A stretch of DNA of 64,000 nt from Pseudomonas sp. EpS/L25. Its GTDB lineage: Bacteria; Pseudomonadota; Gammaproteobacteria; Pseudomonadales; Pseudomonadaceae. The notes under the pieces are model-generated. The model had not been told where the DNA came from. It did not search any database and saw only the letters and a list, made by a program, of their open reading frames with translations. The stretch lies in contig NZ_LNUP01000013.1 of assembly GCF_001512295.1 (NCBI RefSeq), positions 153,615-217,614 of the forward strand, written 5' to 3'. The first letter of the stretch is position 1. Every line of letters begins with the position of its first letter. Position numbers and translations under genes: made by a program. Positions 52,991 through 63,872 of this stretch are shown here, in pieces.

Positions 52991-54091
52991 TCAAGAAAGT
53001 CGACGACCGCTCGCGGGGTCGAACAGCACCGCCCGTCGCGGATCTATGCGCCAGAGCACCTGGTCGCCGGCGCGCGGTGCCTCGCCCGGGGCTACCCGGC
53101 AGCAGACCTTGGTGCCGTTCCACTCGGCATAGAGCAGGGTATCCGGCCCGGTCGGTTCGACCACCTGGACGCGGGTGAGGATGCCCGGCACGGCGTTGTC
53201 CGCCGGATGCGCGGACTGGATCTGTTCCGGACGAACGCCAAGGATAGCTTCTCTGCCGGCCAGTGCCGGATCCAGCGCCGGCAATTCCACCTGGCTGTCG
53301 CCGGTATCGCCGGTGACGCGGGCCACCACCCTGCCCTCGCGCGCTTCCAGGCGTACCGGTACGAAGTTCATTGGCGGCGAGCCGATGAAGCTGGCGACGA
53401 AGAGATTGGCCGGGTCGTTGTAGATCTCCTCCGGGGTACCGAATTGCTGCACCTCGCCGTCCTTCATCACCGCGACCCGGTCGCCCAGAGTCATGGCCTC
53501 GATCTGGTCGTGGGTGACGTAGACGGTAGTGGTCTGCAGCCGCTGGTGCATCAGCTTGATCTCGGTGCGCATCTCTACCCGCAGCTTGGCGTCGAGGTTG
53601 GAGAGCGGCTCGTCGAACAGGTAGAGCTTGGGCCGCCGCGCCAGGGCACGACCCATGGCCACGCGCTGCTGCTGGCCGCCAGAGAGCTGTGCCGGCTTGC
53701 GCTCGAGCAGGTGCTCGATCTGCAGCAGCTTGGCAACCCGCGCCACCTCGGCGTCGATCTGCTCCCTGGGGGTCTTGCGGATCTTCAGGCCGAAGGCGAT
53801 GTTCTCGCGCACGGTCATGGTCGGGTACAGGGCATAGGACTGGAACACCATGGCGATGTCCCGATCCTTGGGCTCGACCTGGGTGACGTCCTCGCCATCC
53901 AGGCAGATGGCGCCGCTGCTGATGTCTTCCAGGCCGGCGATGGCGTTCATCAGGGTGGATTTGCCGCAGCCGGAGGGCCCGACCAAGATGAGGAACTGGC
54001 CGGCGTCGATGCGGATGTCGATGCCCTTGAGGGCTTCCTGGGCGGCGTTGCCATAGGTCTTGCGTACGCTTTTGAGTTCGAGAGCTGCCAT
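52991..54091 (-). CDS. gtsD: Sugar ABC transporter ATPase (GtsD/MalK-type)
   Basis: 366 residues. It powers glucose import from the cytoplasmic side. Walker A is GPSGCGKST (about residue 38), the Q loop VFQSYALYP, the signature [15 protein letters not shown], Walker [13 protein letters not shown] and the switch His VTHDQ. The C-terminal OB-type regulatory domain (about 240-366) is present, as in MalK/UgpC. It is 11 bases downstream of gtsC. Confidence 0.95.
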   Translation of the reverse strand: MAALELKSVRKTYGNAAQEALKGIDIRIDAGQFLILVGPSGCGKSTLMNAIAGLEDISSGAICLDGEDVTQVEPKDRDIAMVFQSYALYPTMTVRENIAFGLKIRKTPREQIDAEVARVAKLLQIEHLLERKPAQLSGGQQQRVAMGRALARRPKLYLFDEPLSNLDAKLRVEMRTEIKLMHQRLQTTTVYVTHDQIEAMTLGDRVAVMKDGEVQQFGTPEEIYNDPANLFVASFIGSPPMNFVPVRLEAREGRVVARVTGDTGDSQVELPALDPALAGREAILGVRPEQIQSAHPADNAVPGILTRVQVVEPTGPDTLLYAEWNGTKVCCRVAPGEAPRAGDQVLWRIDPRRAVLFDPASGRRLS

Positions 54092-54102
54092 GGTGGCCTT
54101 CC

Positions 54103-54933
54103 TTATCCTTTGACCACGCCCGAGGTCAGGCCCCGGACGAAATACTTACCCGCGAAGATGTAGACCAGCAGGGTCGGAAGCGCGGCGATCATGGCCGCGG
54201 CCATGTCGACGTTGTATTCCTTGGCCCCGGTGCTGGTGTTGACCAGGTTGTTCAGGGCCACGGTGATGGGCTGCGACGAGCCGCTGGCGAACACCACGCC
54301 GAACAGGAAGTCGTTCCATACCTGGGTGAACTGCCAGATCAGGCTGACCATCACGATGGGCGTGGACAGCGGCAGCAGGATCTTGAAGAAGATGGTGAAG
54401 AAGCCCGCCCCGTCCAACCGCGCCGCCTTGATCAGGGCATCGGGGATGCCCACGTAATAGTTGCGGAAGAACAGTGTGGTGAAGGCCAGGCCGTAGATCA
54501 CGTGCACCAGCACCAGGCCGGTGGTGGTGTTGGCCAGGCCGAGCTGGCCGAGGGTGAAGGACATCGGCAGCAGCACCACCTGGAAGGGAATGAAGCAGCC
54601 GAACAGCAGCAGGCTGAACAGCAGGTTCGAACCGCGGAACTGCCACTTCGACAGGGCGTAGCCGTTGAGCGCGCCGATGAAGGTGGAGATGAGCACCGCC
54701 GGGACGGTGATCATGAAGGAGTTCCAGAAGTAGCTGTGGACCGCGTCCCAGGCCTTGAGCCAGCCGATGATCGTCCAGTCCAGCGGCAGGCTGAGCAGGT
54801 TGCCGGTGCGGACATCGTCCGGGGTCTTGAAGCTGGTCAGCAGCATCACCACCAGCGGCACCAGATAGACCGCGCAGGAGACGATCAGGGTGGCGTGGAT
54901 GGCCAAGCGATTGACGTTCAGAGCCTTAGCCAT
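54103..54933 (-). CDS. gtsC: Glucose ABC transporter permease GtsC
   Basis: 276 residues with six predicted spans. The EAA loop reads YVGIPDALIKAARLDGAGFF and matches MalG-type permeases. It forms the channel with GtsB. Its start overlaps the end of gtsB by 8 bases, a sign of translational coupling. Confidence 0.94.
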   Translation of the reverse strand: MAKALNVNRLAIHATLIVSCAVYLVPLVVMLLTSFKTPDDVRTGNLLSLPLDWTIIGWLKAWDAVHSYFWNSFMITVPAVLISTFIGALNGYALSKWQFRGSNLLFSLLLFGCFIPFQVVLLPMSFTLGQLGLANTTTGLVLVHVIYGLAFTTLFFRNYYVGIPDALIKAARLDGAGFFTIFFKILLPLSTPIVMVSLIWQFTQVWNDFLFGVVFASGSSQPITVALNNLVNTSTGAKEYNVDMAAAMIAALPTLLVYIFAGKYFVRGLTSGVVKG

Positions 54934-55843
54934 TTCGCTTGCTCCGCAATTCCGAGTAGAGATAGGGCACCAGCACCGCCAGCACCGCGCCGAGCATCAG
55001 CACCGCACTGGCCGAACCCAGGCCCATCTGGCCGCGGGTGAAGGTGTGCTGGTACATGAACACCGCCGGCAGGTCCGAGGCGTAGCCGGGGCCACCGGCG
55101 GTCATGGCCATCACCAGGTCGAAGCTCTTGATGGCGATGTGGGCGAGGATCATCACCGCGCTGAAGAACACCGGCCGCAAACTCGGCAGGACGATGCGCA
55201 AGTAGATGGTCGGCAGCCCTGCCCCGTCCACCTGGGCGGCTCTCAGGATGGAGGAATCCACGCCACGCAGGCCAGCGAGGAACATGGCCATGACGAAACC
55301 CGAGGCCTGCCAGAGGGCGGCGATCAGCAGGCAGTAGATGACCCGGTCGGGGTCCACCAGCCAATCGAAGCGAAAGCCTTCCCAGCCCCAGTCGCGCAGC
55401 AGCTTGTCCAGGCCCAGGCCGGGGTTGAGCAGCCACTTCCAGGCGGTGCCGGTGACGATCATCGACAGCGCCATGGGATAGAGGTAGATGGTGCGGATGA
55501 AGCCTTCGCGGCGGATGCGCTGGTCCAGCAGGATGGCGAAGAAGACGCCGATGGCCAGGCTCAGCAGGATGAACAGGCCACCGAAGATCGCCAGGTTCTT
55601 GCAGGCCACCAGCCAGCGATCGTTCTCCAGCAGCCGCGCGTACTGGGCGACGCCGGCGAAGCTGTAGCTGGGCAGGAAGCGCGAGTTGGTGAAGGAGATC
55701 ACCGCCGTCCACAGCATGTAGCCATAGAGGCAGACGACCATGGCGATGGCCGTGGGCGCCAGCACCAGCTTGGGCAGCAGGCGCTGCAGCCGGTCCGGGC
55801 GTCGCCTGACGGTCGCGACGGGATGGGTTTCGGTAAGAGCCAT
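54926..55843 (-). CDS. gtsB: Glucose ABC transporter permease GtsB
   Basis: 305 residues, MalF-type, with six spans and the EAA loop LRGVDSSILRAAQVDGAGLP. The N-terminal Arg-rich tail (TVRRRPDRLQRLLPK) is cytoplasmic. It is separated from gtsA by about 140 bases that contain a REP pair, which may lower expression of the permeases relative to the binding protein. Confidence 0.94.
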   Translation of the reverse strand: MALTETHPVATVRRRPDRLQRLLPKLVLAPTAIAMVVCLYGYMLWTAVISFTNSRFLPSYSFAGVAQYARLLENDRWLVACKNLAIFGGLFILLSLAIGVFFAILLDQRIRREGFIRTIYLYPMALSMIVTGTAWKWLLNPGLGLDKLLRDWGWEGFRFDWLVDPDRVIYCLLIAALWQASGFVMAMFLAGLRGVDSSILRAAQVDGAGLPTIYLRIVLPSLRPVFFSAVMILAHIAIKSFDLVMAMTAGGPGYASDLPAVFMYQHTFTRGQMGLGSASAVLMLGAVLAVLVPYLYSELRSKRNG

Positions 55844-55890
55844 GAGGGCGTTTCCAGGGGTGGTATTATCCAGGGGCTGGGTTTCTCGGG

Positions 55891-55970
55891 GATCGCGGCC
55901 ATGGGCCGCTCCTACAGGAGGTCATGTGCCTGTAGGCGCGGCCGCAGCGGCGGACCGCCATGGCTGCGAC
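55891..55970. repeat. Inverted REP pair between gtsA and gtsB
   Basis: Two REP units face each other: GATCGCGGCCATGGGCCGCT followed by CCTAC, then about 14 bases, then TGTAGGCGCGGCCGC leading into CGGACCGCCATGGCTGCGAC. In the mRNA they would form a strong intercistronic hairpin between the abundant binding protein and the permeases. Confidence 0.75.
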
Positions 55971-55983
55971 AAACGGGTGGCCC

Positions 55984-57246
55984 TTACTTGGCAGCCTGAA
56001 TGGCGGCGACCAGTTGCTCGGTGGCCTTCTTCGGATCGGCGCCCGCGTCATTGAAGAAGTTGGTCACCACATCGAAGATGGCGCCCTGCACGTAGCTGGT
56101 GTTGGCCATGCTGTGGGCCATGCTCGGCTCGGCCTTGCCATCGGCGTTGGCGGCCTGGAAGTCCTTGGTGGACTGCTGGGCGCAGCTGTCGAACTTGGCG
56201 AGGTCGATGTCGTTGCGCACCGGGATGGAGCCCTTGTTGAGGTTGAACACCTCCTGGAAGGGCTTGTCGATGACGGTGCGTACCAGGTCGTCCTGGGCCT
56301 TCTGGTTGTCCTTGTTCTTGATCTTGAACATGGCCAGGGAGTCGATGTTGTAGATGAAGTCGCCCTGGGTACCCGGCATGACCACGCATTCGTAGTCGAC
56401 GCCCGGCTTCTTGCCGGCGGCGGCGAATTCGGCCTTGGCCCAGTCGCCCATGATCTGCATGCCGGCCTTGCCCTCGATGACCATGGCGGTGGCCAGGTTC
56501 CAGTCGCGGCCGGCAGCGTTGGGATCGACGTAACCCTTGATGCGCTTGAAGGTCTTGAACACCTCGACCATCTTGTCGCTGCGGATGGTGTCGGCATCGG
56601 TCTGCACGAAGACCTTGTCGTAGCCCTCCGGGCCCATGATGGCCATGACCAGGGATTCGAAGATGGTGCCGTCCTGCCAGTTCTGGCCGCCATGGGCCAG
56701 GGGTACGACACCAGCGGCCTTGAGCTTGTCGGCGGCCTCGAAGAATTCGTCCAGGGTGGTGGGGACCTTGGCGCCGGCCTTCTTGAACACGGCGGGGTTG
56801 ATCCACAGCCAGTTGATGCGGTGGATGCCGGCCGGCACCGCGACGTATTCGCCATCGTGCTGCATGGTCTGGGCCACGCGCTTGGGCAGGATGGTGTCCC
56901 AGTTGCCCTGCTTGGCGATGTCGCTGATGTCGGCCAGGAAGCCCATGCTGGCCCATTCATGGATGTCGGGGCCTTTCAGCTGGGCGGCGGACGGCGGGTT
57001 GCCGGAAACGGCGCGGGTCTTGAGTACGGTCATGGCCGCCTCACCGGCGCCACCGGCCACGGCGAAGTCCTTCCAGGTATCGCCCTGCTTCTGCATCAGC
57101 TGCTTCAAGACATCGACGGCGCGAGCCTCGCCACCGGAGGTCCACCAGTGCAGCACCTCGACCTCACCGGCATGGGCGGTCAGGGGGGCGGCGATGGCGG
57201 CGCAGGAAAGGGAAACGGCGAGAGCGAGACGATTCAACGCATTCAT
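55984..57246 (-). CDS. gtsA: Periplasmic glucose-binding protein GtsA
   Basis: 420 residues from ATG 57246, with an AAGGAA site; the longer frame upstream is not conserved. A signal peptide ([20 protein letters not shown]) precedes a family 1 solute-binding fold: [54 protein letters not shown] segment ([19 protein letters not shown]), and a Trp-rich sugar site ([10 protein letters not shown]). It delivers glucose to GtsBC. First gene of the operon. Confidence 0.95.
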   Translation of the reverse strand: MNALNRLALAVSLSCAAIAAPLTAHAGEVEVLHWWTSGGEARAVDVLKQLMQKQGDTWKDFAVAGGAGEAAMTVLKTRAVSGNPPSAAQLKGPDIHEWASMGFLADISDIAKQGNWDTILPKRVAQTMQHDGEYVAVPAGIHRINWLWINPAVFKKAGAKVPTTLDEFFEAADKLKAAGVVPLAHGGQNWQDGTIFESLVMAIMGPEGYDKVFVQTDADTIRSDKMVEVFKTFKRIKGYVDPNAAGRDWNLATAMVIEGKAGMQIMGDWAKAEFAAAGKKPGVDYECVVMPGTQGDFIYNIDSLAMFKIKNKDNQKAQDDLVRTVIDKPFQEVFNLNKGSIPVRNDIDLAKFDSCAQQSTKDFQAANADGKAEPSMAHSMANTSYVQGAIFDVVTNFFNDAGADPKKATEQLVAAIQAAK

Positions 57247-57526
57247 GGGGGTCGTTCCTTGTTGTTTTTGTATTGGAGCTGGGCCGAGTCTAGTCAGACG
57301 AGTACGGCTGTGGGTAACGAAGGGAAAGAGATTTGTCACGGACTGGTGACATAGCGCCGGGGTGAGAGCGGCTGAGAAAACGTGGCGAGCGGATGGCGGG
57401 CAGGTGCGCGCGGCGCGCAGGAACAGCACCAGGCTCGTGCACGAGTGCACGAGCGGTACATGAGGACTTCGAGCACCGCACACGCGTGCCTGGCGGACGC
57501 GCAGCAGTTTTATCAGTCGCTCTGGT
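57247..57526. promoter_or_regulatory. gtsA upstream region with a perfect palindrome
   Basis: 280 bases between gtsA and gtrS, both on the minus strand. At 57433-57454 there is a perfect 10-base inverted repeat, GCTCGTGCAC-GA-GTGCACGAGC. It has no T run, so it may be an operator (GltR or another regulator) or an end structure of the gtrS message. The gts promoter must lie in this region. Confidence 0.45.
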
Positions 57527-58975
57527 TCAGGTGCGCGGTAGGGTCAGGGTGACCCGCAGCCCGCCTTCGCGGCGATTGCGCAGCTCTACCTCGCCACCAT
57601 GGGCGTGCGCCAGGTTACGGGCGATGCCCAGGCCCAGGCCGTAGCCCTGGCGGTCGGTGGCCAGGCGGACATGGGGCTGGAAGACCTGCTCCAGCTCCTG
57701 TTCGGGTACGCCAGGACCTTCGTCGTCCACGTGCAACACCAGGGTATGGCCGTCGTCGTCCACCTGCAGGTGGGCGCGGTGGCCGTACTTGAGGGCATTG
57801 TCCAGCAGGTTGCCGATGCAACGTTTGAGCGCCAGCGGCTTGCCCAGCAGGCTGCCGCGGACCTCGCCGGTGAGGGTCACCCGTGGCGAGTGCTCCTGGG
57901 TGAAGGGCTCCACCAGCTGTTCGAGCAGTGCCTGCAGATCGACCGGCTCCAGGTTCTCGTGGATGTCGGTATCCTTGACGCACTGCAGGGCACCCTTGAC
58001 CAGCAGGTCCAGCTCGTCGAGATCGCGCACCAGCTTGGCCTGCATCACCTCGTCATCCACCAGTTCGGCGCGCAGGCGCAACCGGGTGATGGGAGTGCGC
58101 AGGTCGTGAGAGATGGCGCTGAACAGCTGGGCGCGCTCGTCCAGGTAGCGGGCGATGCGTTCACGCATGGCGTTGAAGGCACGGGTGACCTCGCGGATCT
58201 CCTGGGCGCCCTCCTCCCGCACCGGTGGCGTATGGACCTCCAGCGACAGCTCCCGCGCGGCGCGCGACAGCCGCTTGAGCGGACGACTCTGCCAGCGGAT
58301 CAGCAGGCCGATGAACAGCAGCAGGAAGGCACTGCTGAAGACCATGAACAGCAGCTGCTGCAAGGGCAGCCAGGACTCGTCCAGGCTGTAGTAAGGCGCC
58401 GGCATCAGGGTCGCCAGGTATACCCACTCTCCCTCGCCGATGCGGATCTGGGTCACCAGCACCGGCGGCTCCAGGGGCTCCAGGCTCAGGGCGTAGTGCG
58501 CCCAGGAGCGCGGCAGTTCGTCGAGTGCCACGGCGCCGTTGAACAGGCGCAGTTGCTGCGGGCCGATGAATTCCACATACATGGGCATGGTGGCGCCCAG
58601 GCGTTCGCGCAGCACCGTCTCGACCTCCTGGAGCACCGCACGGCGGCCGGGGGTGTCTGGCAGTGCCTGCATGGTCAGCGGCTTTTCGTTGAGCGAGACG
58701 AAGAAGCGCGTGCCGCCCATGTTACGCAGTTGCTCCAGCACCAGCGGCCGATAGGCCGGCGGCAGCAGGCTGAAATAGCGCACGCTGGCGGCGATGGAGT
58801 AACCCAGGCTGCGGGCCGCCGTCTGCAGACCCTGGTTGCGATCGCTGCGCAGGGACGCGGACCAGAACAGCGCCGAGGCCCCCTGGGCCAGCAGCACCGC
58901 CAGCAAGGTCAGCAGCAGCATCCGCGCCAGCAGTGAACGCGGCACCAGCCGCGCCAGGAGACAGCTACACCGCAT
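57527..58975 (-). CDS. gtrS: Sensor histidine kinase GtrS-like
   Basis: 482 residues from ATG 58975, which overlaps the end of gltR by 11 bases. Two spans (about 13-35 and 210-230) bracket a periplasmic sensor domain. A HAMP region and the H box [18 protein letters not shown] (about residue 273) follow. N box [11 protein letters not shown], then G boxes DDEGPGVP and [11 protein letters not shown] are intact. In P. aeruginosa GtrS responds to 2-ketogluconate and 6-phosphogluconate and with GltR controls glucose uptake genes; the same role is inferred from synteny. Confidence 0.92.
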   Translation of the reverse strand: MRCSCLLARLVPRSLLARMLLLTLLAVLLAQGASALFWSASLRSDRNQGLQTAARSLGYSIAASVRYFSLLPPAYRPLVLEQLRNMGGTRFFVSLNEKPLTMQALPDTPGRRAVLQEVETVLRERLGATMPMYVEFIGPQQLRLFNGAVALDELPRSWAHYALSLEPLEPPVLVTQIRIGEGEWVYLATLMPAPYYSLDESWLPLQQLLFMVFSSAFLLLFIGLLIRWQSRPLKRLSRAARELSLEVHTPPVREEGAQEIREVTRAFNAMRERIARYLDERAQLFSAISHDLRTPITRLRLRAELVDDEVMQAKLVRDLDELDLLVKGALQCVKDTDIHENLEPVDLQALLEQLVEPFTQEHSPRVTLTGEVRGSLLGKPLALKRCIGNLLDNALKYGHRAHLQVDDDGHTLVLHVDDEGPGVPEQELEQVFQPHVRLATDRQGYGLGLGIARNLAHAHGGEVELRNRREGGLRVTLTLPRT

Positions 58976-59705
58976 CGGCGACCAGTCCGCTGACCTCGGC
59001 GGCGAGCAGGTAGCCGCAGCCACGCACGGTGCGGATCAGCCGCGGCGACTTGCCGGTGTCCCTCAGGCGCTGGCGCAGCCGGCTGACCGCCATGTCGACG
59101 ATACGCTCCAGCGGCAGCACCTCGCGGCCGCGGGTGGCGTTGGCGATGGTGTCGCGGTCGAGGATCTGCTGGGGATGATCGAGAAACAGCTTGAGCAGGG
59201 TGAAGTCGGCGCCGGAGAGAATCACCTCTTCGCCATCGCGGTGGAACAGCCGATGACTGACCGGATCCAGACGCCAGTCGTCGAAGGTCAGTAGACCGGT
59301 GGCCGCCGGACGCGTCTCGCCGAAGCCGGCGCGGCGCAGCAAGGCCTTGATGCGCGCCAGCAGCTCGCGGGGGCTGAAGGGTTTGCCCAGGTAGTCGTCG
59401 GCGCCCAGCTCCAGGCCGATGACCCGGTCGGCCTCGTCGGAACTGGCGGTGAGCATGATGATGGGCACCTGGCGGCAACTCGACTGCTCGCGCATCCAGC
59501 GGCAGAGGGCGAAGCCGTCTTCGCCGGGCAACATGACGTCGAGGATAAGCAGGTCGGGGATGAAATCGCCCAGGGCACGGCGCAGTTCGCGGCCATCGCC
59601 AACGGCGCGCACCCGATAGCCGGCACGGGTGAGATAGGCGTCGAGAAGCTCACGGATTTCCCCGTCGTCATCGACGACCAGGAGGGATTTGCCCAAGGTG
59701 GACAT
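58965..59705 (-). CDS. gltR: Response regulator GltR-like (OmpR family)
   Basis: 246 residues. Receiver domain (about 7-120) with acidic pocket DDD, phosphoacceptor in LLILDVMLPGEDG (about residue 54), Thr in IIMLTASS and Lys in LGKPFSPRELLAR. The OmpR winged helix follows (about 140-235; VDMAVSRLRQRLRDTGKSPR and RTVRGCGYLLAAEV). Upstream of gtrS and coupled to it. It regulates oprB and glucose transport in P. aeruginosa and P. putida. Confidence 0.94.
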   Translation of the reverse strand: MSTLGKSLLVVDDDGEIRELLDAYLTRAGYRVRAVGDGRELRRALGDFIPDLLILDVMLPGEDGFALCRWMREQSSCRQVPIIMLTASSDEADRVIGLELGADDYLGKPFSPRELLARIKALLRRAGFGETRPAATGLLTFDDWRLDPVSHRLFHRDGEEVILSGADFTLLKLFLDHPQQILDRDTIANATRGREVLPLERIVDMAVSRLRQRLRDTGKSPRLIRTVRGCGYLLAAEVSGLVADAV

Positions 59706-59807
59706 GGCGATGTTCGCTCTTGTTGTTCTGGCCAGGGGCCAGCTACCGGTAGTGCCGGCAGCATACCGGGGCCAGGCGACCTTGAGTAGTCGCCCGGCTC
59801 CAGCGGA

Positions 59808-60785
59808 TCAGACCTGGCGCGCTTCGGCGATGGTTTGATCCAGGGCGACGCCAGCGCCGAACAGGCCCGGGTACTCGGCGGTCACCAGCCAGGCGGGAAT
59901 GTCCTTGAGGTAGGCGCTGCTGGTCTTGCCCTTGTCGGCGAAGGCATGGGCGAAGGCCCCGCTCTGGAAGCGTTCGACGAAGCGCGGCAGGATGCCGCCG
60001 GCGATGTAGACGCCACCCAGGGCGCCCAGGGTCAGGGCGGCGTTGCCGGCGACCCGTGCCAGCCAGATGAAGAACTGTTCCAGCACGGCGTCGGCATAGG
60101 GATCACCCTTGAGCGCCAGCTCGCAGATGTCCGCCGCGCTGTGCAGGGCGGCGGTCCGGCCGTCCAGTTCGCAGCTGGCGTGATAGAGGTTGACCAGGCC
60201 GCTGCCGGACACCACCCGCTCGGCGGAGACGTGGTTACCGAACTGGCGCTTGAGGATCTTCCAGATATCGAATTCGCGCTGGGTATTGATCGGCAGGTCG
60301 ACATGACCGCCCTCGCTGGGCAGCACGATCCAGCGATCCTTGCCACTGGGTACCAGGCTGGCGAGGCCCAGGCCGGTGCCGGGGCCGATCACCAGGCGCG
60401 GCCGGGTCGGCAAGGCGATACCATCGCGCACCTGCACGCAGTCCGCCGGGTCCAGGCGGGCGATGGCCCAGGCCATGGAGGTGAAGTCGTTGATCAGCAG
60501 CAGATGGGTGAGGCCCAGCTCGCGGCAGAATTGTTCGCGCTTGATCACCCAGTGATTGTTGGTGAAACGGAAGTCGCCCTCGCCCACCGGCCCCGCGCAG
60601 GCGAGGCAGACGGCGGTGATGTCGTCCAGCGCCACGCCGGTCTGCGCCAGGTACTTGCGTACCGCGTCTTCCGGGCAGGCGTAATCCGCACAGGCGAAGA
60701 CCTCGATGGCCTCCAACCGACCTTCGCGCCAGAGCGCGAAACGCGCGTTGGTGCCCCCGATGTCTCCGACCAAAGCCAAACTCAT
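59808..60785 (-). CDS. glk: Glucokinase
   Basis: 325 residues. It phosphorylates cytoplasmic glucose to glucose 6-phosphate. The ROK-independent bacterial glucokinase family is shown by [15 protein letters not shown], the [13 protein letters not shown] catalytic Asp, [17 protein letters not shown] and [10 protein letters not shown]. The start overlaps the edd stop by 4 bases (ATGA), so edd-glk are coupled. Confidence 0.96.
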   Translation of the reverse strand: MSLALVGDIGGTNARFALWREGRLEAIEVFACADYACPEDAVRKYLAQTGVALDDITAVCLACAGPVGEGDFRFTNNHWVIKREQFCRELGLTHLLLINDFTSMAWAIARLDPADCVQVRDGIALPTRPRLVIGPGTGLGLASLVPSGKDRWIVLPSEGGHVDLPINTQREFDIWKILKRQFGNHVSAERVVSGSGLVNLYHASCELDGRTAALHSAADICELALKGDPYADAVLEQFFIWLARVAGNAALTLGALGGVYIAGGILPRFVERFQSGAFAHAFADKGKTSSAYLKDIPAWLVTAEYPGLFGAGVALDQTIAEARQV

Positions 60786-62611
60786 TTCAGCGCCTCCAGG
60801 CTGGAAGTGAATGCACTGGCACCCGATTCGGCCGTGCTCATGGCGCCGCGCATGAAGGCGAACAACTCACGACCACAACCCACCCCGGTGCCCTGGGGCG
60901 CTTCGACCGCCTGGCGCGCCGTCCATTCGTCCGCTGCGACGAGAATCTTCAGTTCACCGGTACGGCCGTCGACGCGAATGAGATCGCCGTCACAGACCTT
61001 GGCCAAGGGACCGCCATCGACGGCCTCCGGACAGACATGGATGGCCGCCGGGACCTTGCCCGAGGCGCCGGACATGCGGCCGTCGGTGACCAGCGCCACC
61101 TTGAAGCCACGATCCTGCAGCACGCCGAGGTAGGGGGTGAGCTTGTGCAATTCGGGCATGCCCAGGGCCTTGGGTCCCTGGAAGCGTACCACCGCGACGA
61201 AATCGCGCTCCAGCTCGCCGGCCTTGAAGGCCTCGGCCAGCTCGCTCTGGTCGTGGAAGACCCGCGCCGGGGCTTCCACCAGCTGGTGCTTGGGCGCCAC
61301 GGCAGACACCTTCATCACGCCACGCCCGAGGTTGCCCTGCATCACGCGCAGACCACCTTCCTCGTTGAACGGTCGGCTGGCCGGGCGCAGGATGTCTTCG
61401 TCCAGGCTCTGGGCGCTGCCGGTGCGCCACTCCAGCTTGCCATCCACCAGGAAGGGTTCCTGCAGGTAGTGCGACAGACCGTGGCCCATGATGGTGTTGA
61501 CGTCTTCGTGCAGCAGCCCGGCGTCGAGCAGGGTGCGGACCATGAAGTTGACGCCGCCTGCGGCGTGGAAGTGGTTCACGTCGGCCTTGCCGTTGGGGTA
61601 GACCTGGGCCAGGGTCGGGGTCACCGCCGAGATCTCGGCCATGTCGTCCCAGGTCAGCTGGATACCGGCGGCCTGGGCGATGGCCGGGATGTGCAGGGTG
61701 TGGTTGGTCGAGCCGCCGGTGGCGCTCAGGGCCACCACCGAGTTGACGATGGCCTTCTCGTCGACGATCTCGCCCAGCGGCATGAAGTTGCCACCCTGAC
61801 GGGTGATACGGGTCACCTGGCGGGCGGCTTCGCGGGTGAGTTCGTCGCGCAGCGGGGTGTAGGGATTGACGAAGGAGGAACCCGGCAGGTGCAGGCCCAT
61901 GATCTCCATCACCACCTGGTTGGTATTGGCGGTGCCATAGAAGGTGCAGGTGCCGGGGCTGTGGTAGGACTTCATCTCCGATTCCAGCAGCTCTTCGCGG
62001 GTCGCCTTGCCCTCGGCGAAGGCCTGGCGTACGCGCGCCTTCTCCTTGTTGGAGATACCGGAAGGCATGGGGCCGCCGGGGACGAAGACCATCGGCAGAT
62101 GGCCGAAGCGCAGCGCGCCGATCATCAGGCCGGGGATGATCTTGTCACAGATGCCCAGCAGCAGCGCGGCATCGAACATGTTGTGCGACAGCGCTACCGC
62201 GGTGGACATGGCGATGACTTCGCGACTCGCCAGACTAAGCTCCATGCCGGCCTCGCCCTGGGTCACGCCATCGCACATGGCGGGCACGCCACCGGCGAAC
62301 TGACCGACGGAGCCGATCTCGCGCAGGGCCTGCTTGATGATCTCCGGATAGTGTTCATAGGGCTGGTGAGCCGACAGCATGTCGTTGTAGCTGGAAACGA
62401 TGGCGACGTTCGCCTGGTCCATCAAACGGAGGCGTTGCTTGTCCGTCGACGAGCCGCATCCGGCGACGCCATGGGCGAAATTGGCGCATTGCAGCTTGCC
62501 GCGTTGCGGACCGTCGCTGGCGGCGGCCCGGATCATGGCGAGGTAACGCTCACGGGTCGGACGACTGCGTTCCACCAACCGCTGTGTGACTTCGAGGACG
62601 CGAGGATGCAT
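60782..62611 (-). CDS. edd: 6-Phosphogluconate dehydratase
   Basis: 609 residues. It dehydrates 6-phosphogluconate to KDPG, the key step of the Entner-Doudoroff pathway. Fe-S ligands are in [11 protein letters not shown] and [14 protein letters not shown], with further conserved [13 protein letters not shown] and [13 protein letters not shown] motifs of the IlvD/Edd family. It diverges from gap across a region with HexR-like sites. Confidence 0.97.
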   Translation of the reverse strand: MHPRVLEVTQRLVERSRPTRERYLAMIRAAASDGPQRGKLQCANFAHGVAGCGSSTDKQRLRLMDQANVAIVSSYNDMLSAHQPYEHYPEIIKQALREIGSVGQFAGGVPAMCDGVTQGEAGMELSLASREVIAMSTAVALSHNMFDAALLLGICDKIIPGLMIGALRFGHLPMVFVPGGPMPSGISNKEKARVRQAFAEGKATREELLESEMKSYHSPGTCTFYGTANTNQVVMEIMGLHLPGSSFVNPYTPLRDELTREAARQVTRITRQGGNFMPLGEIVDEKAIVNSVVALSATGGSTNHTLHIPAIAQAAGIQLTWDDMAEISAVTPTLAQVYPNGKADVNHFHAAGGVNFMVRTLLDAGLLHEDVNTIMGHGLSHYLQEPFLVDGKLEWRTGSAQSLDEDILRPASRPFNEEGGLRVMQGNLGRGVMKVSAVAPKHQLVEAPARVFHDQSELAEAFKAGELERDFVAVVRFQGPKALGMPELHKLTPYLGVLQDRGFKVALVTDGRMSGASGKVPAAIHVCPEAVDGGPLAKVCDGDLIRVDGRTGELKILVAADEWTARQAVEAPQGTGVGCGRELFAFMRGAMSTAESGASAFTSSLEALK

Positions 62612-62641
62612 GGTTTTGATTCTCCACCGGGCTAAATTTGT

Positions 62642-62655
62642 TGTTATTTAAAACA
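62642..62655. promoter_or_regulatory. Candidate HexR site on the edd side
   Basis: TGTTATTTAAAACA, an inverted repeat of TGTT/AACA, 31 bases before edd. With the preceding T it matches TTGT-N8-ACA of the HexR consensus (TTGT-N7-8-ACAA) described for P. putida. HexR represses edd and gap there and is released by KDPG. Confidence 0.5.
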
Positions 62656-62700
62656 TTCACAGCCAAATTGGCGCTATTATTCCGCTTAGCACGCGTCATG

Positions 62701-62716
62701 TGTAATGTTTTTTACA
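62701..62716. promoter_or_regulatory. Candidate HexR-like site on the gap side
   Basis: TGTAATGTTTTTTACA lies 32 bases before gap. Its outer halves TGTAAT/TTTACA resemble the HexR palindrome, with one mismatch between arms; it does not fit the TTGT-N7-8-ACAA form, so confidence is limited. Confidence 0.4.
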
Positions 62717-62747
62717 ACAAAACCCAGCTATCGCGAGGTTTCTCTCA

Positions 62748-63752
62748 ATGAGTATTCGTATTGCCATCAATGGTTTTGGACGCATCGGCCGCAACGTGCT
62801 GCGGGCGCTGTATACCGAGGGCTATCGCCAGGACCTGGAGGTCGTCGCGATCAACGACCTGGGCGACGCCGCCATCAATGCGCATCTCCTACAGTATGAC
62901 AGCGTTCATGACCGCTTCCCTGCCGAGGTGTCCGTCGAGGGTGACAAGCTGGTGGTCAACGGTGATCGCATCGCCGTGACGGCCATCCGCAATCCGGCCG
63001 AGCTGCCGTGGAAGGAGATGAAGATCGACGTGGTGTTCGAGTGCACCGGTCTCTTCACCAGCCGCGACAAGGCCGCCGCCCACCTGGAAGCCGGCGCCGC
63101 CAAGGTCATCATCTCCGCGCCCGGCAAGGACGTGGACGCCACCATCGTCTACGGCGTCAACGACGACATCCTGCGTCAGTCGCACCAGATCATCTCCAAC
63201 GCTTCCTGCACCACCAACTGCCTGGCGCCGGTCGCCCAGGTGCTGCAGCGCGAGCTGGGCATCGAGAATGGCCTGATGACCACCATCCATGCCTACACCA
63301 ACGACCAGAACCTGTCGGACGTCTACCACTCCGACCCCTTCCGCGCGCGTTCGGCCACCCAGTCGATGATCCCGACCAAGACCGGTGCCGCCGAAGCCGT
63401 GGGCCTGGTACTGCCGGAGCTGCAAGGCAAGTTTAGCGGCATGGCGGTGCGCGTACCGACCATCAACGTGTCGCTGGTCGACTTGACCATCCTGACCGCC
63501 AAGGAAACCGACGCCAAGACCATCAACGCCTTCATGAAGGCCGCGGCCGAAGCTTCGCCGGTACTGGGCTACAACGACAAGCCGCTGGTCTCCATCGACT
63601 TCAACCACAATCGCCTGTCGTCGATCTTCGACGCCAATCACACCAAGGTGAGCGGCAAGCTGGTGAAGATCATGGCCTGGTACGACAACGAGTGGGGCTT
63701 CTCCAACCGTATGCTCGATACCTGCAAGGCGCTGGTCAACGCGCCGGCCTGA
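62748..63752 (+). CDS. gap: Glyceraldehyde-3-phosphate dehydrogenase
   Basis: 334 residues. It oxidises glyceraldehyde 3-phosphate with NAD+ in lower glycolysis downstream of the Entner-Doudoroff pathway. The NAD fold begins [15 protein letters not shown], the catalytic Cys is in [12 protein letters not shown] (about residue 153), the His in [10 protein letters not shown] and the C-terminus is [12 protein letters not shown]. The gene is divergent from edd as in P. aeruginosa and P. putida (gap-1). Confidence 0.97.
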   Translation: MSIRIAINGFGRIGRNVLRALYTEGYRQDLEVVAINDLGDAAINAHLLQYDSVHDRFPAEVSVEGDKLVVNGDRIAVTAIRNPAELPWKEMKIDVVFECTGLFTSRDKAAAHLEAGAAKVIISAPGKDVDATIVYGVNDDILRQSHQIISNASCTTNCLAPVAQVLQRELGIENGLMTTIHAYTNDQNLSDVYHSDPFRARSATQSMIPTKTGAAEAVGLVLPELQGKFSGMAVRVPTINVSLVDLTILTAKETDAKTINAFMKAAAEASPVLGYNDKPLVSIDFNHNRLSSIFDANHTKVSGKLVKIMAWYDNEWGFSNRMLDTCKALVNAPA

Positions 63753-63770
63753 GGTCTCTAGGTCGTGCAG

Positions 63771-63796
63771 AAAAAGCGCCTTCGGGCGCTTTTTTC
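63771..63796 (+). terminator. Terminator of gap
   Basis: AAAAAGCGCC-TTCG-GGCGCTTTTTT, 19 bases past the stop. Strong rho-independent form with a UUCG tetraloop. Confidence 0.92.
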
Positions 63797-63832
63797 GTTT
63801 TCAGTTGCGGCAAAGGTCGGTCCTGGAACCCT

Positions 63833-63857
63833 GATCGCGGCCATGGGCCGCTCCTAC
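63833..63857. repeat. REP element next to the IS110 end
   Basis: GATCGCGGCCATGGGCCGCT followed by CCTAC, identical in type to 48484-48506. Sixteen bases later the IS110-like end begins. Confidence 0.7.
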
Positions 63858-63872
63858 AAAAGCATCACCTCC

